Shown one piece after another: positions 1 through 11,305 of a stretch of DNA of 64,000 bases. How positions within the stretch are numbered: the first letter of the stretch is position 1; each line of letters opens with the position of its first letter. The DNA is from Rhizaria sp. SCN 62-66 (taxonomy: Eukaryota > Rhizaria, unplaced). The notes beneath the pieces are model-generated. The model made no database searches and was not told the DNA's origin. It saw nothing but the letters and a program-made list of their open reading frames with translations. The stretch spans positions 124,001-188,000 of the forward strand of contig MEDY01000660.1 of assembly GCA_001724265.1 (NCBI GenBank), written 5' to 3'. Both the position numbers and the translations under genes were made by a program.

Positions 1-369
1 CCGAGAACGCCACCCAGGTCGCCCTCGACGCCATCCAGGTACGCTTCGGAACAATTCGATATATCTCAGCCATATCTTTGTTGCGTGGCATTATCTTTAT
101 CTTGTGTGTTTATTTATTGTTTTCACGTCTGTGTCTTTAATTTTATTGCAATACGCTCACATATATGCTATTTTTTATGTTTTGTGTGTTCTGCGCTTTC
201 CTCTTCCTCTTCCGACTGACAACAGGCGCTCGGTGGCAACGGCTTCATCAACGACTTCCCGGCCGGCCGCCTGGTGCGTGACGCGAAGCTGTACGAGATC
301 GGCGCCGGCACCTCTGAGATCCGCCGCTGGCTCATCGGCCGCGAGATCATGAACGAGTACACCGCGTAA
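1..369 (+). CDS. IVD: Isovaleryl-CoA dehydrogenase, C-terminal end (partial)
   Basis: Mitochondrial FAD enzyme of leucine breakdown that oxidises isovaleryl-CoA to 3-methylcrotonyl-CoA. Only the last two exons are here: 1-38 and 226-369, joined across a GTACGC...CAG intron (39-225), ending in TAA. The first exon reads [12 protein letters not shown] and the second begins [20 protein letters not shown] and continues [14 protein letters not shown], the very conserved C-terminal block of the family. The segment GGNG(Y/F)INDFP followed by [14 protein letters not shown] is characteristic of isovaleryl-CoA dehydrogenase rather than of other acyl-CoA dehydrogenases, although I could not compare it against the whole superfamily. 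The 5' part lies outside the window. It is convergent with the next gene. Confidence 0.88.
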
Positions 370-819
370 GTTGCTTGACTTGTTCCCTTGTACTGTTAAG
401 TCCTTTAACACAGCAAAGCAAGACTATTTAAGCTCAGCATAACGCAACACAAACAGTATCATGTATATTCTCGTGTGTGGTGTGTGGTATTGAGCTTTAA
501 CGAGGTGTATTAGTGATGATTTCTTGTGTTATACGCTGTCTCCATGGATGACATGAACTAACAGTGTCATGTGTGTTGCTGCGTGTGAACGAGTGAGATA
601 CGCATTATTTTCTTTCTTCTTCTTTCAAACAAAAATAAAAACCAAATATTATTTAATAGATAGTTTCAATCTGTATTGTTGTTCATCTATGTAACAAAAG
701 TTCGTTGTGGCTCAACATGTAAACGCCACTTTCTGGCTCTGCTGTGCTGCGCGATATCATTGAAGTGGCAACATCGGCCTGGTGTTGCAGACTAGGCCCG
801 TACTGCCCAAACTGCACAC
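370..819. other. Intergenic, convergent 3' ends
   Basis: AT-rich spacer between the 3' ends of the isovaleryl-CoA dehydrogenase and REX1-B genes. It contains an AATAAA at about 634-639 that could be a polyadenylation signal for the left gene. I see no open frame or RNA gene in it. Confidence 0.5.
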
Positions 820-1659
820 TCACTGCCCGTCGCCACAGTCCCCCACGGCGTCGCGGACCTCGTCCACCGCCTCGTTGATGGCCGCGACGACAGTGTGCAG
901 GTGGGTGCGGAGCGCGCGGCTGGCCTCGGTGTAGCCCTCGTCGAAGCCGTCGTCCTTGAGCACGATGTAGCGCGCGTGCAGCATGTGCAGCTGCGCGGTC
1001 TACGGGGGTGCAGAGAGGGGGAACGAAGCATACAGCAAAGAGAGGAAGTGTGGGAGAGCGTTAGAGGAACATAAGAGCGATTGTGGTGAGATACTCTTAG
1101 TGAGACTTGAGGTGTAATAGTAGAGTTAAATCTAGATTAAACAGTAAATGTGGAAAAATCACTACGTTTTCCTTATCATATCAAGATATTACACGAATGC
1201 GTAACGATATAAAGCACGTACAGCGTTGAGTTTTTCCCTCTCATTGTTCTGGAGCGCCCTGATGACCCCGGCCCAGCGCAACTGCCCGCGCAACCGCACA
1301 TCTGCATCGCTCTGCGCGGCACTCTCCCGCCCGTCAGCGCCAGCACCGGCCTCAGCTTTAGCGCCGTCCGCAGCCGGCTTCAGCGGCACCCCGGTCTTGA
1401 AGGCGTCCTCAACAGCGCGGACGCGCGCGCTGAGGGCCTGGAACTCCCCGGTCATCGCGCCGCACAGCGCCTGATACGCGACGACGTCCTTGCTGCGCTG
1501 GAAGATGCGAAAGCCTTCCTCCCAGGTCCGGTATGTGTGCGCGCGCGACGCCTGCAGCGTCAGCAGCTCAGATAGCAGCGCGTGGGTCGAGCTCGGGGGA
1601 AGCAGCGCAGGCGTAGGCGCGGGGGCGGCGCCGCTGGCGGCCACAGTCTCAGTGCTCAT
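820..1659 (-). CDS. REX1BD: REX1-B family DNA repair protein
   Basis: Predicted 205-residue protein from exons 1659-1222 and 999-820, joined over a GTACGT...TAG intron, ending in TGA. It resembles the REX1-B family (Chlamydomonas REX1-B; human REX1BD), whose founding member was found in a DNA-repair mutant. The family pattern is visible in order: LLSELLTLQASRAHTY, then the WEEGF segment, YQALCGAMTGEF, an alpha-helical stretch, and the hallmark IRALQNNEREKLNATAQLHM, in which the splice junction lies between Ala and Thr. The central region (about residues 90-115) is an Ala/Gly/Glu-rich insert. The ATG at 1659 is the only sensible start and gives a short low-complexity leader. The molecular activity of the family is not established; assignment rests on recalled family motifs. 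Confidence 0.72.
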
Positions 1660-2155
1660 CGGTGTTAAATAGATATAGTAGATAAAACCTCTAATAAATC
1701 AGGAATTTGCTCAAAAATGTGCGCTTAAAGCCTCGTACAAGCTATATAGCGTGCAAAAGTGGCTCGGGTCATGGCCACCAGTCAAGTCTGAGAGTGGGCG
1801 ACTCGACGCAGGACTTCTGCCACTACTTTCGCATCCAATTCGGCATAACACGGCCGACAAAGTGGCATTTTTGCACATTTAACTGAAGTTTTTCTTAGCT
1901 TTGCGTTTGTTTCCTTATTTATGCACCTCAAATTGATCTATAAGTGTGTCATTTCCGCCTTTTTCTCCTCTCAGCTGCCCTTCAAGAAGTAACGCCTCAT
2001 CCCTTCTCTTCCTCTCTCTCTCGCCACACAGACCGGCTCTTTAGCAACACCGCTTTGCTACTGCTGCTCTCGCAACACCTCTTTATCTCTACTCACTTGG
2101 TGCATACCAGTGTCTGCACACATCCTCCGTCTCGTTTCGGTACTTGCCCCTCAAC
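1660..2155. promoter_or_regulatory. Divergent promoter region, REX1-B / unknown gene
   Basis: AT-rich spacer between two divergent start codons, becoming pyrimidine-rich from about 1950 up to the ATG at 2156. It presumably holds both promoters and 5' leaders. No TATA box or other known element can be assigned with confidence. Confidence 0.4.
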
Positions 2156-3949
2156 ATGGAGAGCAGTCGTAACCGGTACGTTCCCTCCTTCCACTTTCCC
2201 CCTCTCTAGCGCTCGAAAATCTTGCTAATTCCTCTCTAAGTGCCTTAATATAGCTTTTCTAACTAGTTTTTAATGCAAATATTGACTCTTTACTCATCTT
2301 CACTCACTCACTCTTTCCCTTTCTCGCCTCTCCTTTGCGCACTCTCTCCTCGCGCCTTGTGACACTGTACTGCTCCTTATTGCATTCCGCTCCGCCCTGC
2401 TCTGCCCCATTCCACTCTGCCCTGTGCAGCGCGAGCGTGTCCCGCCCGGGTGGGACGTCCTTCACACACCAAATCGAGGCCTCGATCACGCGCGCGCATG
2501 CTTCGCGCCGCAACAGCACCTCCAAGTCGCGCGCCGCGCCGTCGACCTCCAAGAAGCCCCAGAAGCTCAAGCTCTCCTCTAAGGGCCTCAAGAAGAAGAT
2601 CGAACACGTACGTTGTTTATCTATCACAAAAGCAACAATTAATTAGGATTTTTATTGATATTTAGCTTAACTTTTTCATCATTCATCTGGAACACAACTC
2701 ACAAACCAAACCAACTCCTGTCTCCTTTTGTTATTTTCGTCCCTGCTTTGTTTCTGTCTGAACCGACTTGCTCGAGCGCAGATGGCGCAGCAGCAGTTCG
2801 AGCTGCACCTGCAGCTGTTGGAGGACCGTCAGCACCGGCGCCAGATGCGCGAGATCCGCCGCGACGACGGCGAGGCCGACGTATCGGAGGACTCGGATGA
2901 CGACGACGTCGACCGCTACCTGGGGCTGTCCGACGAAGAGAAGTGGGCGCGCATGCTCAACGAGGCCAAGGAGGCCATCATGGGTGAGGAGGTGCGCCGC
3001 CTTATGACGAAGGAGAAGAAGCGCCAGAACGTGCTGCAGAACAAGGCCATGCGCCAGGGCCAGTCGGCGCTGTTCGAAGTCGATAAAGTGCGCAACGACA
3101 TCGAGAAGCGGCTCGAGAAGCAGGACGTGTACGGCAAGCGGCTCGTAATTCTGGAGCCGCTGTCGTGCATTACGACCACGCTCGAGATGTGCCTCATCGG
3201 CTACAAAGAGGTCATGCGCCACCTCGCGCGCTCCGACATCTCGCACCAACTCGAGAAGGCCTCGGTCGACCAGTGCAAGGTCTCGATCGAGCTCGTGTTT
3301 GCCGAGCGCCAGTCGCCCGTGCAGGTTAAGGTGGAGATGCTCTGGCGCTTTGCCATCGTCATGAACGCCTTCCTTCACGGCGCGCGCTCGGCGGAGCGCG
3401 AGAAGTTCCTCATCCTGGCCGGCCACGCGTACGCCATGCTGCGCGAACAGGTGCGGCTGGAACGCGAGAGGCGCGCGTACGTGCGCGAGTACGGCACCGA
3501 CGAGCAGGTTGCGTTGCTGGCCGGCGAGGCCGACTGGGAGGTCGGCTATCTGCCGCTGCACTACGAGCTCAGCGCGCTCATCAACAGCGCCGAGATGGAG
3601 GTACGTGTTTTCATAATCAAAACTTTGAATGCATATATCTTGCTTTTATTGCTTATTTTTGGTATAATTGTTTGATATTATGTGTAAAATTCAATAATAT
3701 GTCTCTGTGCTTAATTTTATGTCTGTATGTTTTTACTCGAGCAACATATCTCACAATTTGTTATCTTTCTTCTTTCTTTCTTCTTTTTCTTTCATTTTTG
3801 CGTTGCGTGCTGACTTACAGGCGGACGAGGAGCACTCAATCGCGCTGCACATTCAGATGGAGAAGGCCAACAACGTCAACGCCTTTGTTACGCTCCGCGA
3901 AAAGGTCGAGAAGATCCCTCTGCCCGAGCGCGTCACCGCACCGGAATGA
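2156..3949 (+). CDS. Unknown acidic/helical protein, 381 aa
   Basis: Four exons (2156-2175, 2430-2607, 2782-3600, 3821-3949) with GTACGT...CAG introns give an uninterrupted 381-residue protein ending in TGA. I do not recognise the family. The first exon codes only MESSRNR. Residues about 8-66 are basic and Ser/Lys-rich, possibly a nuclear or nucleolar signal. They are followed by a Gln/Glu/Arg helical stretch, an acidic run (SEDSDDDDVD) and a long charged helical region that looks partly coiled-coil (MTKEKKRQNVLQNKAMRQ and onwards). The middle part (LVILEPLSCITTTLEMCLIG) is more hydrophobic and globular. No membrane segment or catalytic motif is visible. The exon-intron model is firm because every junction keeps frame and uses the genome's GTACGT donor; the role is unknown. 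Confidence 0.75.
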
Positions 3950-4560
3950 GCGAGCTGCGTAACTGTCACGATCGCTATCGCTATCACATAGCCTTGTGAG
4001 AGCGTTCCTGGAGTGAGCGCGTCACTGACTGTCACTGTGGGCTGTGTGGTTGAGAGTTGAGATGAAGTGGAGATTACTTGCATGAATAAGCTGAACAGGG
4101 GCCAGAATGAATGACATTCATCAATATGCAATACAACAATGTACCGTTTAACAACCAACCAACCATGTTCTAAACTTGTTTTAAACATTCTATAATGTAT
4201 TTATCTCTCGCAACAACAGCGACACATCATTGCAAGTCGTGCAAAGCGTGTGACTCTGTGTGTAAGTTTGTTTACTTCTCTGTAGCTCAAGAGAATAAAC
4301 AAGTGAAACTCTCTAAGTTGACTATTTTAGAATAGAATCGAGCTCAAAAAATGACACAACTGTTTGAAAGAATGAATTATTGATTTGATTGACTGATTAT
4401 TTGAAAATATTAAACGTATATAACAAGAAGTTCTACAACACTACAATGTACAACACTACACACACTACACAACAACTGCAAGTTCCTTCGACGCTGAAGC
4501 TAGCCCTCGTCAGAGAATGAGTCATCTGATCTGAGAGATTGAGTCATCATCTTCATCCGC
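3950..4560. other. Intergenic, convergent 3' ends
   Basis: AT-rich spacer between two convergent genes. AATAAA occurs at about 4294-4299 and could serve the left gene. No gene, repeat array or RNA structure stands out. Confidence 0.5.
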
Positions 4561-6138
4561 TTAGTTGGCCTCCTTGATGTCGGCCTGCTGCGCGACCTCG
4601 GTCTGCGCGTAGTCGCTCTCGAGCCCCATCCAGCACTTGTAGTACTCGGTCTGGAGGTTCTCCTCGGCGTTGGCCCACTTGGAGAGCTTGAGCGTGTACG
4701 TAGTCTCAAACATGAACGCCAGGTCGTTCTTGGGCATCAGCACGGGGCCCGACGGCGCCGTCTCGCTGTTGGAGAACTTCTTGTACGTGTCAGCGTCGGG
4801 CCCGTGGCCCATCATGTTCGAGTGCAGCGAAGCGGAGCCTGGCACGAAGCCCTCGGGCTTGGCGTCGTACTGGCCCATGATGTTGCCCATGAACTCGGTC
4901 ATGCAATTGCGGTGGTAGTACGGCGGGCGGAAGGTCCCGTCCTGCACGGCGAAGCGCGGCGGGAAGACCACGAAGTCGAGCGCGGCGACGCCGGGGGACG
5001 CCGTCTGCGCCGTGATCACGGTGAAGATCGAGGGGTCCAGGTGGTCGTAAGAGACCGAGTTGACGGTGTTGTAAGCCGCCAGATCGTACTTAAAGGGCAC
5101 GTAGTTGCCGGTCCAGGCCACGACGTCCCAGGGCGACGACTGCAGCGAGGTACTGAAGAGCTTGCCGACGAACTTCTGCACGAGCGTGAAAGAGCCGGGC
5201 GCGTGCGCGACACTCTCGTAGGCCGCCGTGGGGGCGGCAAAGTGGCGCGGGTGCGCGAGCCCGTTGGCGCCGATGGGGCCCAGGTCCGGGATGATGAAGT
5301 GCGCGTCGTACACCTCGCAGACGTAGCCGCGCGCGCCGACAGAGGCCGGGTAGACGCCCGTCGCGGCGTCCTCCAGGTCGACGGCAAACTTAATGCCGCG
5401 GGGCACAACGGCAAACTCGCCGGGCGCGACGCGGAGCTTGCCCAGCTCGGTGGTGATGATGAGCGGCGAGAGCTGCGGCACGATGAGCAGGTCACCGTCA
5501 GAGTTGCAGAAGGCGCGGCTACGGGGGGTCATCGACGCGTTGCAGGCGTAGATGTGGATCGCCATGCCGGCCTTGGCGGCGGGGCAGCCCGCGCCGGCGA
5601 GCGTAATCATGCCGTCGACGAAGTCAATGATGCCCTCAGCGACGCCGGCCGTCTTGGAGACCGCCAGGGTCTCGGCGTCGGCGGGCACGGCGGGGACCGG
5701 GAAGGGCTTCCAGCGGAGCTGGTTGGGGTTGATCTCGGAGGTCTCGGCGTTGAAGTCGTTGAAAAAGCGCGGGTTGGCCGTGTAGGGGCGCATCGGCGCG
5801 TGGGCGGCCGAGGGGCGCGCCTTGTAGAGCCAGACCTTCTTGTTGTGCACGCGCGGGGTCGTGAACGACGTGCCGCTGACCTGCTCGGCGTACAGTCCGA
5901 ACGGCGCGCGCGTGGGCGTGTTGCCGAGCTTGGGCAGCGCGCCCGCAACGGCCTCGGAAGAGAACTCGTTGTTGAAGCCCATCTGGTAGGTGAAGGGATC
6001 GCGGGCCTTGACGACCTCCCAAGGGGCGAGCGCGCCGCCGTGCAGCGGCAGCGCAGGGTGCGTGTGCGAGGGCGCGGACGCGGGGCTGGGGAGCTTGGGC
6101 GGGTACTGAGCACCGGACACACCAACGTTGGCAGCCAT
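4561..6138 (-). CDS. HGD: Homogentisate 1,2-dioxygenase
   Basis: Intronless 525-residue non-haem iron dioxygenase that opens the ring of homogentisate to maleylacetoacetate in Phe/Tyr catabolism. The diagnostic segments are present: YQMGFNNEFSSEA near residue 51, VWLYKARPS, FAVVPRGIKFAVDLED, YVCEVYDAHFIIPDLGPIGA, SYDHLDPSIFTVITA, FRPPYYHRNCMTEFMG and SLHSNMMGHGPDAD. By spacing, the iron ligands correspond to His409, Glu415 and His445 (human His335, Glu341, His371; the same +6 and +36 spacing) and the catalytic base to His366 (human His292; the same 43-residue offset). It is longer than the roughly 445-residue human enzyme, mainly through an N-terminal extension and internal loops. The stop is TAA. 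It looks fully functional. Confidence 0.96.
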   Translation of the reverse strand: MAANVGVSGAQYPPKLPSPASAPSHTHPALPLHGGALAPWEVVKARDPFTYQMGFNNEFSSEAVAGALPKLGNTPTRAPFGLYAEQVSGTSFTTPRVHNKKVWLYKARPSAAHAPMRPYTANPRFFNDFNAETSEINPNQLRWKPFPVPAVPADAETLAVSKTAGVAEGIIDFVDGMITLAGAGCPAAKAGMAIHIYACNASMTPRSRAFCNSDGDLLIVPQLSPLIITTELGKLRVAPGEFAVVPRGIKFAVDLEDAATGVYPASVGARGYVCEVYDAHFIIPDLGPIGANGLAHPRHFAAPTAAYESVAHAPGSFTLVQKFVGKLFSTSLQSSPWDVVAWTGNYVPFKYDLAAYNTVNSVSYDHLDPSIFTVITAQTASPGVAALDFVVFPPRFAVQDGTFRPPYYHRNCMTEFMGNIMGQYDAKPEGFVPGSASLHSNMMGHGPDADTYKKFSNSETAPSGPVLMPKNDLAFMFETTYTLKLSKWANAEENLQTEYYKCWMGLESDYAQTEVAQQADIKEAN

Positions 6139-7128
6139 TGTGTGGAGGGGGGACTACGCGTGGTATGTACAAACGGCGAGAACCGCGATTGGATGAGAGG
6201 GGGGCGGCGTGGTAGGAGATGAGAGGGATGATTAAGGAGATAAAGTGGTTATCTTAAAGTGAAATGTACATTAACCAGAGTGATGTGATGCAAAATATAG
6301 ACTAGTTTGATATATCCAAGAACTAACTCAATTTGAGGAGATATAGCGCGCAAGATTAGCGAAAAGTATGGTTGGTGGAGACGTGATGGTATCTCAGAGT
6401 CTATCGATGACGAAGCCCCGACCTGAAAAATAACGGCGCACATGACCGCAGAAAGGAGAAAAATAAAAAGAGGATATCATAGCGCACCGCGCACACCTCG
6501 TTTTTTGTTTTTTCTCCCACTCAACAGAACATTTCCCCACCAAATCGCGTTTCTGGAACTGTGGTCGTCACATGGTTTCCAAAGCACGCCGCCTTCAATC
6601 ACACCACTCCGCTCCGGTCGGTCAGTCGCGAAAAAGAAAAAGATTTTGCGAGCCTCTGCGGTGGTTGGTCGGTCACCTTCGCTTCGGCCAAGTCAGCCAA
6701 ACGAAGGAGAAAGTGACATAGTGTTCGATGCTCTAGAGGTCGTGAATAGCTCTGCTTTGTACTCATGTTTTAGATCCTGAACGTATGTGCCTATTTTTAT
6801 TTGAAGTGGGCCCATTGCAACTTGTTATGGGCTTTTTAATCACAGCCGCAGCACTCGACTGACAAGGCCAACCTCTCGCTACTCGCATCCTTTCAAAATA
6901 CGCTGCAAGATGCACTCCAACGAATACCAGTGCGTTTTTGTGGCGAATATCTTGAAATTTATTTTGGGAGTTCTGCTAAACTCGCTGTTAATGCATCTTA
7001 GTCGTCAGTCCCATCTCATAATATCTATTTTTTGTACCTTTCTCAACACACGTCGTCGCTCCTTTCGCCCGCTCTGCTCTCGCTTTGCAACAACAATAAC
7101 AGACCAGGAAGCTCTTCTCCTGCGGCAG
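6139..7128. promoter_or_regulatory. Divergent promoter region with a candidate 5'-UTR intron
   Basis: About 1 kb between the divergent starts of homogentisate dioxygenase and the OST3-like gene. Near the right end, 6930 starts a GTGCGT donor of the type used in this window, with an AATATC word soon after and an AG acceptor at 7101-7102 preceded by a pyrimidine-rich stretch. This could be a 5'-UTR intron of the OST3-like gene. An upstream ATG at 6910 does not join in frame with the signal peptide through any of the acceptors examined. No other element is recognised. Confidence 0.35.
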
Positions 7129-9098
7129 ATGTTGCTCCGTCGCCTTGCGCTTCTGCTGGCGCTGGCCGCGTGTCTCAGCGCCTTCGTGCTCTCGACTTCC
7201 TCTTCCCTCCCCGGCGCCTCCTCCCCCGCTCTTGCTTCCGCCGCGCCCTCGGTCGGCACGGCGTTGGAGACCCCGGATGAGCGCCTCGCGCGCCGCCGCA
7301 GCCTCAAGGAGCGTGCCACCTCGGCCTACGACCGCCGCGTGGACCGCAAGACGAAGCTCGCGAACCAGATTGCTGGCCGCCAGCGCACAACTGCGCAGAC
7401 CGCGAGCGCCGCGTCTGCCCGCAAGGCCGCGCGGCTGCAGCGCCTGCGTAAGCAGCAGCAGATCGAGCGCGACGCCGAGCGCCTCGCGCTGCGCATCGCC
7501 GACGCGAGCAAGCCCGCGACGCTGGCCGCGGGCCGTAAGCGCGCGCGCGAGCTGATCAAAAAGTACCTCGACAACGTCGCGCGTCCCGGCCCCGCCGGCA
7601 AGACCTTGCTGGAGCTGTCCCCGCGCGACACGGACGAGTACGTGCTTAAGGGTACGCGCATGTACTCGCTGCTGCTCATGGTGTCCGGCCGCGACTACTA
7701 CGAGGACTGCCAGCCGTGTCGCCACACGCACGAGATCGTTGTCGCCACCAGCGAGCGTCTCGAGGCCGCCCAGCGTGAGCTCTTCAACTCAATCGCCAAG
7801 GCCCCCGCCAGCGAGTCGCCGCTCGCGCTGCCCATCAACGTGCTTGACGCCGACGCGCGCCCGCTGCCCGTTGTGCCCGTTGCCATTGACGCCACCACGT
7901 ACATGGACTTCCTGCGCGCCAACAAGATCCAGGGCGTGCCCCTCGTCATGGTCGTGCTCCCCACAATGGACGCTGCTTCGTACGTTCTCAAAAGATATTT
8001 ACGCTCTCTCAAAGTGACATTTAATCATGTATCACGTTAAATTGAATATAATATTTGTCCCGTGCTTATTTTATTCCAAAAGAATAACGTCCGTAACACT
8101 ATCTCTCGCAATTTGATGTCCCTAATACTAAACACTCTTGTGTTCTTGCTTTCTTGGCACTCCTCTCTCGCGCGCACAGCACGCCGATGCCCGACTTCAT
8201 GGAGTCTGTCCACTCGACGCACATGTGGCGCTACCCCAACTCTGGCGCCACCAATGACTCGATCTCGCCGTTCCTGACGAACCTCTTCAACGTGCGCGCG
8301 CAGCACACCGACGCCATCCTCGCCGAGAAGTCCGCCGACGGCTCTTCCGCGGCCGCCGCGGACAAGAGCAAGAACCTCGAGCTGACGGACGTGCAGTCCG
8401 CGCAGAACCCGCTGGCGCTGTTCTTCCAGTCGATCCCCCTGTGGACGCTGGTGGCCGCGTCCTGGGGCCTCGTGCTCGCGGCGGCGCTGCTGTTCCGCCA
8501 CGTCTCGCTGCTTCTGACGCTGCTGCACGCGCTCAAGCCGCTCGTGCTGCTCGTCGCCGTCGCGGGCTGGGCCTTCAACATCTCGGGCGGGCTGTTCATC
8601 CGCACGTCGGGCGACAACTTCATTCCGGGCCACCTGCGCTCGGCGGCGTGGAAGACGCTGTGGACGGATCCGCCGCGGTGGGTCGCGCAGGGCTTCCGCG
8701 AGCAGCACGGCGTCGAGGGCGCGATTCTGACCGTACTGCTCGTGGCCTTTACGGCCGCGGCCACCCTGCTCGTGCTCTTGGCCATGCGCAAGGAGACCAA
8801 GAAGATCTCCGCCGCCAACGGCAAGGAGGTCGAGACCAAGCGGTCGATCGTGCGCGTCATCTTCGACGCTGTGTGGTTCGTCGTGTTCGGGATCATCGTG
8901 CCCGCGGCGCTGTTTGCCGTCGCCGTGGTGTTGTTCCTCCACTTCGTCCGCATGTTCCTTCACAAGATGGGCGGCTACGTCGAGGACGTCATGTGGAGCT
9001 ACGCCATCGTCGCCAAGTACATCAACCGCGCGCTGACGGCGCTCAAGATCCCCGCAGCGTACAAGGTGCCCAAGTACCTCGTCCGCAACCTCGGCTGA
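7129..9098 (+). CDS. OST3/OST6-like oligosaccharyltransferase subunit (TUSC3/MagT1 family)
   Basis: Predicted 589-residue ER membrane protein from exons 7129-7979 and 8180-9098 (GTACGT...CAG), ending in TGA. The ATG at 7129 was chosen because it gives a clean signal peptide (MLLRRLALLLALAACLSAF). Upstream in-frame codons are AT-rich and leader-like. After a basic, helical lumenal region comes a thioredoxin-like domain with a CxxC pair (DCQPCRHTHE, Cys194 and Cys197). Four C-terminal membrane segments follow at about residues 370-390, 395-425, 465-487 and 510-540. This order (signal peptide, CxxC thioredoxin fold, four transmembrane helices) is that of OST3/OST6/TUSC3/MagT1, oxidoreductase subunits that aid N-glycosylation. 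The FNISGGLFIR segment after helix 2 recalls the family's SGG loop. It is longer than the 325-350 residues usual for the family. Confidence 0.72.
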
Positions 9099-10071
9099 AT
9101 AGCGGGGACTTGAGCTCAAGACGATCGCTCGCTCTCTGAGTCACTATACTCGACGCAGTGTGTGGATGTTAAAAGAGTCTGAGTGACGCAGGGTATCGTG
9201 CCAATGTAAAGAGTCGCTGTTTTGCTGTTGATCTGTTGTCTCTTTCTCCCAAATTGATCTTGTTTTTTGTGAACTGGCTAGAGAGGGAAAAGTGTGCGTT
9301 TAGTGATTGACTGATGGGCCGATGATGGATGGTACAAAAAGCCAATGCTGCAAAATGCGACTGCTGCTTTCACGCAATGTGAGTGGCTGAAGCGTTTGGC
9401 TGTTCAATAGAGTGTTTAAAAACATAGCAATACACCTGAATCGAACATGATTGTCAACAAGCGAAGCAACAAAAAAGAATGCTGGGCGCCACGCGAGTCT
9501 GGCGGGCTCGCGGACGGGATAAAAAAAAAGATATGCTTGCAACACGACGCATTTCCCGCGTAGTCACCTACCGCAGTACTTAGCGCGCCCAACGGTGTTT
9601 AACTTCAGAGAGCGGACGGGATCTGGTGTTTGCTAACTGCCGAATAATTTTTAGGGTTATCTACAGTGATAATAATCTAAGGCTGCTCACTACTTTGTTT
9701 TTGCTTGATCAATTTCTTGGTCGCCTAAACAAATTCAATACTTCATGGGACGAGTAGAATTGCTTAGAAAAATAATAAAATTGAGAGAAAAAGTGAGAAA
9801 ATAGACATGAACATTGAAGCACTCCGGGAAAGTCAAAAACAACTCATATGAACACACATTTAGACACTGTGAGCATGACTCAATTCAGCAACTAGTCATC
9901 AAAGCAACACGTTGTATTACTCCATAGCCCTTGGGCCCAACGGCCTTTCTCTCACAAAACACACACTAAGGCAACAACAGCAGCAGATCAAGAGCCGACT
10001 CAAAAGCTTCTCTGTGTCGATCACAGAGCACATCAGCAGTTAGTTCAGGCAAACGCTGTGTGTTTGCGCAT
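9099..10071. other. Intergenic, convergent 3' ends
   Basis: About 970 bases of AT-rich spacer between convergent genes. A GC-richer patch around 9480-9610 has no convincing reading frame. No RNA gene or repeat was identified. Confidence 0.45.
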
Positions 10072-11305
10072 TCAGGCGTCGGCGGCCTCGGCCTCGGCCT
10101 CAGCGCTCGCGTCGGCGGCGAGCCCAAAGCGCGCGAGGCGCTGCTGCTTGGCGGCCTCAAAGGCGGCCTTGGCGGCGGCGTCGGCGGCCTCCTTCGCGGC
10201 CTTCTCGGCAGCACGCTCGGCTGAGCGTGTTGCAAAGTCGTTTGCGAATTGCGTGTTTGTGTGTAACAGTGTAATGAGAGAGAATAAGCACAAAATAGCC
10301 AACAAGAGAGTTGGAAAGGAGGCAATAAAAAATATGGGAAGGTGCTTGTGAGTTCAGTGAAGTGACAGATAATGCGCTTGTTTTATGCATTAGCAAGAGA
10401 AAACAACACCTGATCTGTCGAAGTGTTTTGCAACGTACCAGCCTTGCGCTCGCGCTCCTCCTTGCGGACCTGCGCGGCGTCCCAGTCCTTAACCATCTGG
10501 GGCATCTCCTGTGGAATTGTACACAGTAATACGGTCGTATGGTCGCGGCGTAAAAGCGACATAAAAGCACAACACATCAAGGAAAATAAGTATATCATAT
10601 GAGATTGAGAGACAGTCTTAGTATCACGTGGAAAAACATTGATGACAGAACCGACCACAATATTTGGATTCATAGAGTGAAATATAGTCGTTTTAAATGG
10701 GCTTTCAGTGGACGTGTTAATGTGTTGACGTACGTGACCGAAACGCTCGGCGCGCTCGCGCACGCGGGCGACCTCAGCGGCGCGCTCAGCCTCCTGCGCG
10801 GCACGGGCGGCGGCGCGCTCGGCCTCCTTGGCAGCGCGCTCCTCGGGGGTCAGCTTGGGCGTGGGGGCAGGCTTGGGCTTCGCAGCAGCAGCGGGGGTGG
10901 CGGCCTTAGCACCCTTGGCACCCTTGCCCTCCTGCTGCTGCTTCTTGTCGCTGTTGGCCTTACCGTCCTTGCGGGCGGGGAGCTGGACGTCCTCGCCGGC
11001 GGAGGCAGAGGGGCCAAAGCGGGCTTCACGGAGGCGGCGCTTGTCGTCGTCAGTGAGGGTGTACTCGTTGCCGAAACGCTCGGCGCTACAATGGCGAAAT
11101 AGCACGGAAAAGTGAAGATATAGAGAGGCAGTGAGGTGCTGACAGCGCAAGCACAGACAATTCTGGAAGATCACAGAGATTTCAGTGTTGCGGATAAGAG
11201 ATATTGAACGTACCGGCGCTTCTTAGACTCGATGTCGGCCTCAACGGCCTTGACAGCCTCCACACGAGCAGGGTCAATCACCTCAGGAGCAGCAACGTCA
11301 GACAT
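10072..11305 (-). CDS. SARNP/Tho1-motif protein (mRNP assembly)
   Basis: Four exons (11305-11214, 11085-10734, 10508-10439, 10220-10072) with GTACGT donors encode 220 residues ending in TGA. The protein carries four copies of the (R)ARFG/AERFG motif typical of the C-terminal part of SARNP/CIP29, yeast Tho1 and plant MOS11: KKRRAERFGNEY, RLREARFGPS, RERAERFGHE and QQRLARFGLA. In those proteins these motifs contact the DEAD-box helicase UAP56/Sub2 during mRNA packaging and export; that role is inferred here. The rest is a very Ala/Glu/Lys/Arg-rich helical linker. The first motif is assembled across an exon junction. I see no N-terminal SAP domain, which animal and yeast members have, so this may be a MOS11-like short form. 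Confidence 0.6.

Noticed and set aside
4804-6222. Plus-strand open frame of 472 codons over homogentisate dioxygenase
   Set aside because: Antisense shadow of a clearly conserved enzyme gene; its translation is Arg/Gly/Val-rich noise.
8037-9119. Minus-strand open frame of 360 codons over the OST3-like gene
   Set aside because: Antisense shadow; it crosses the intron of the real gene and has no domain.
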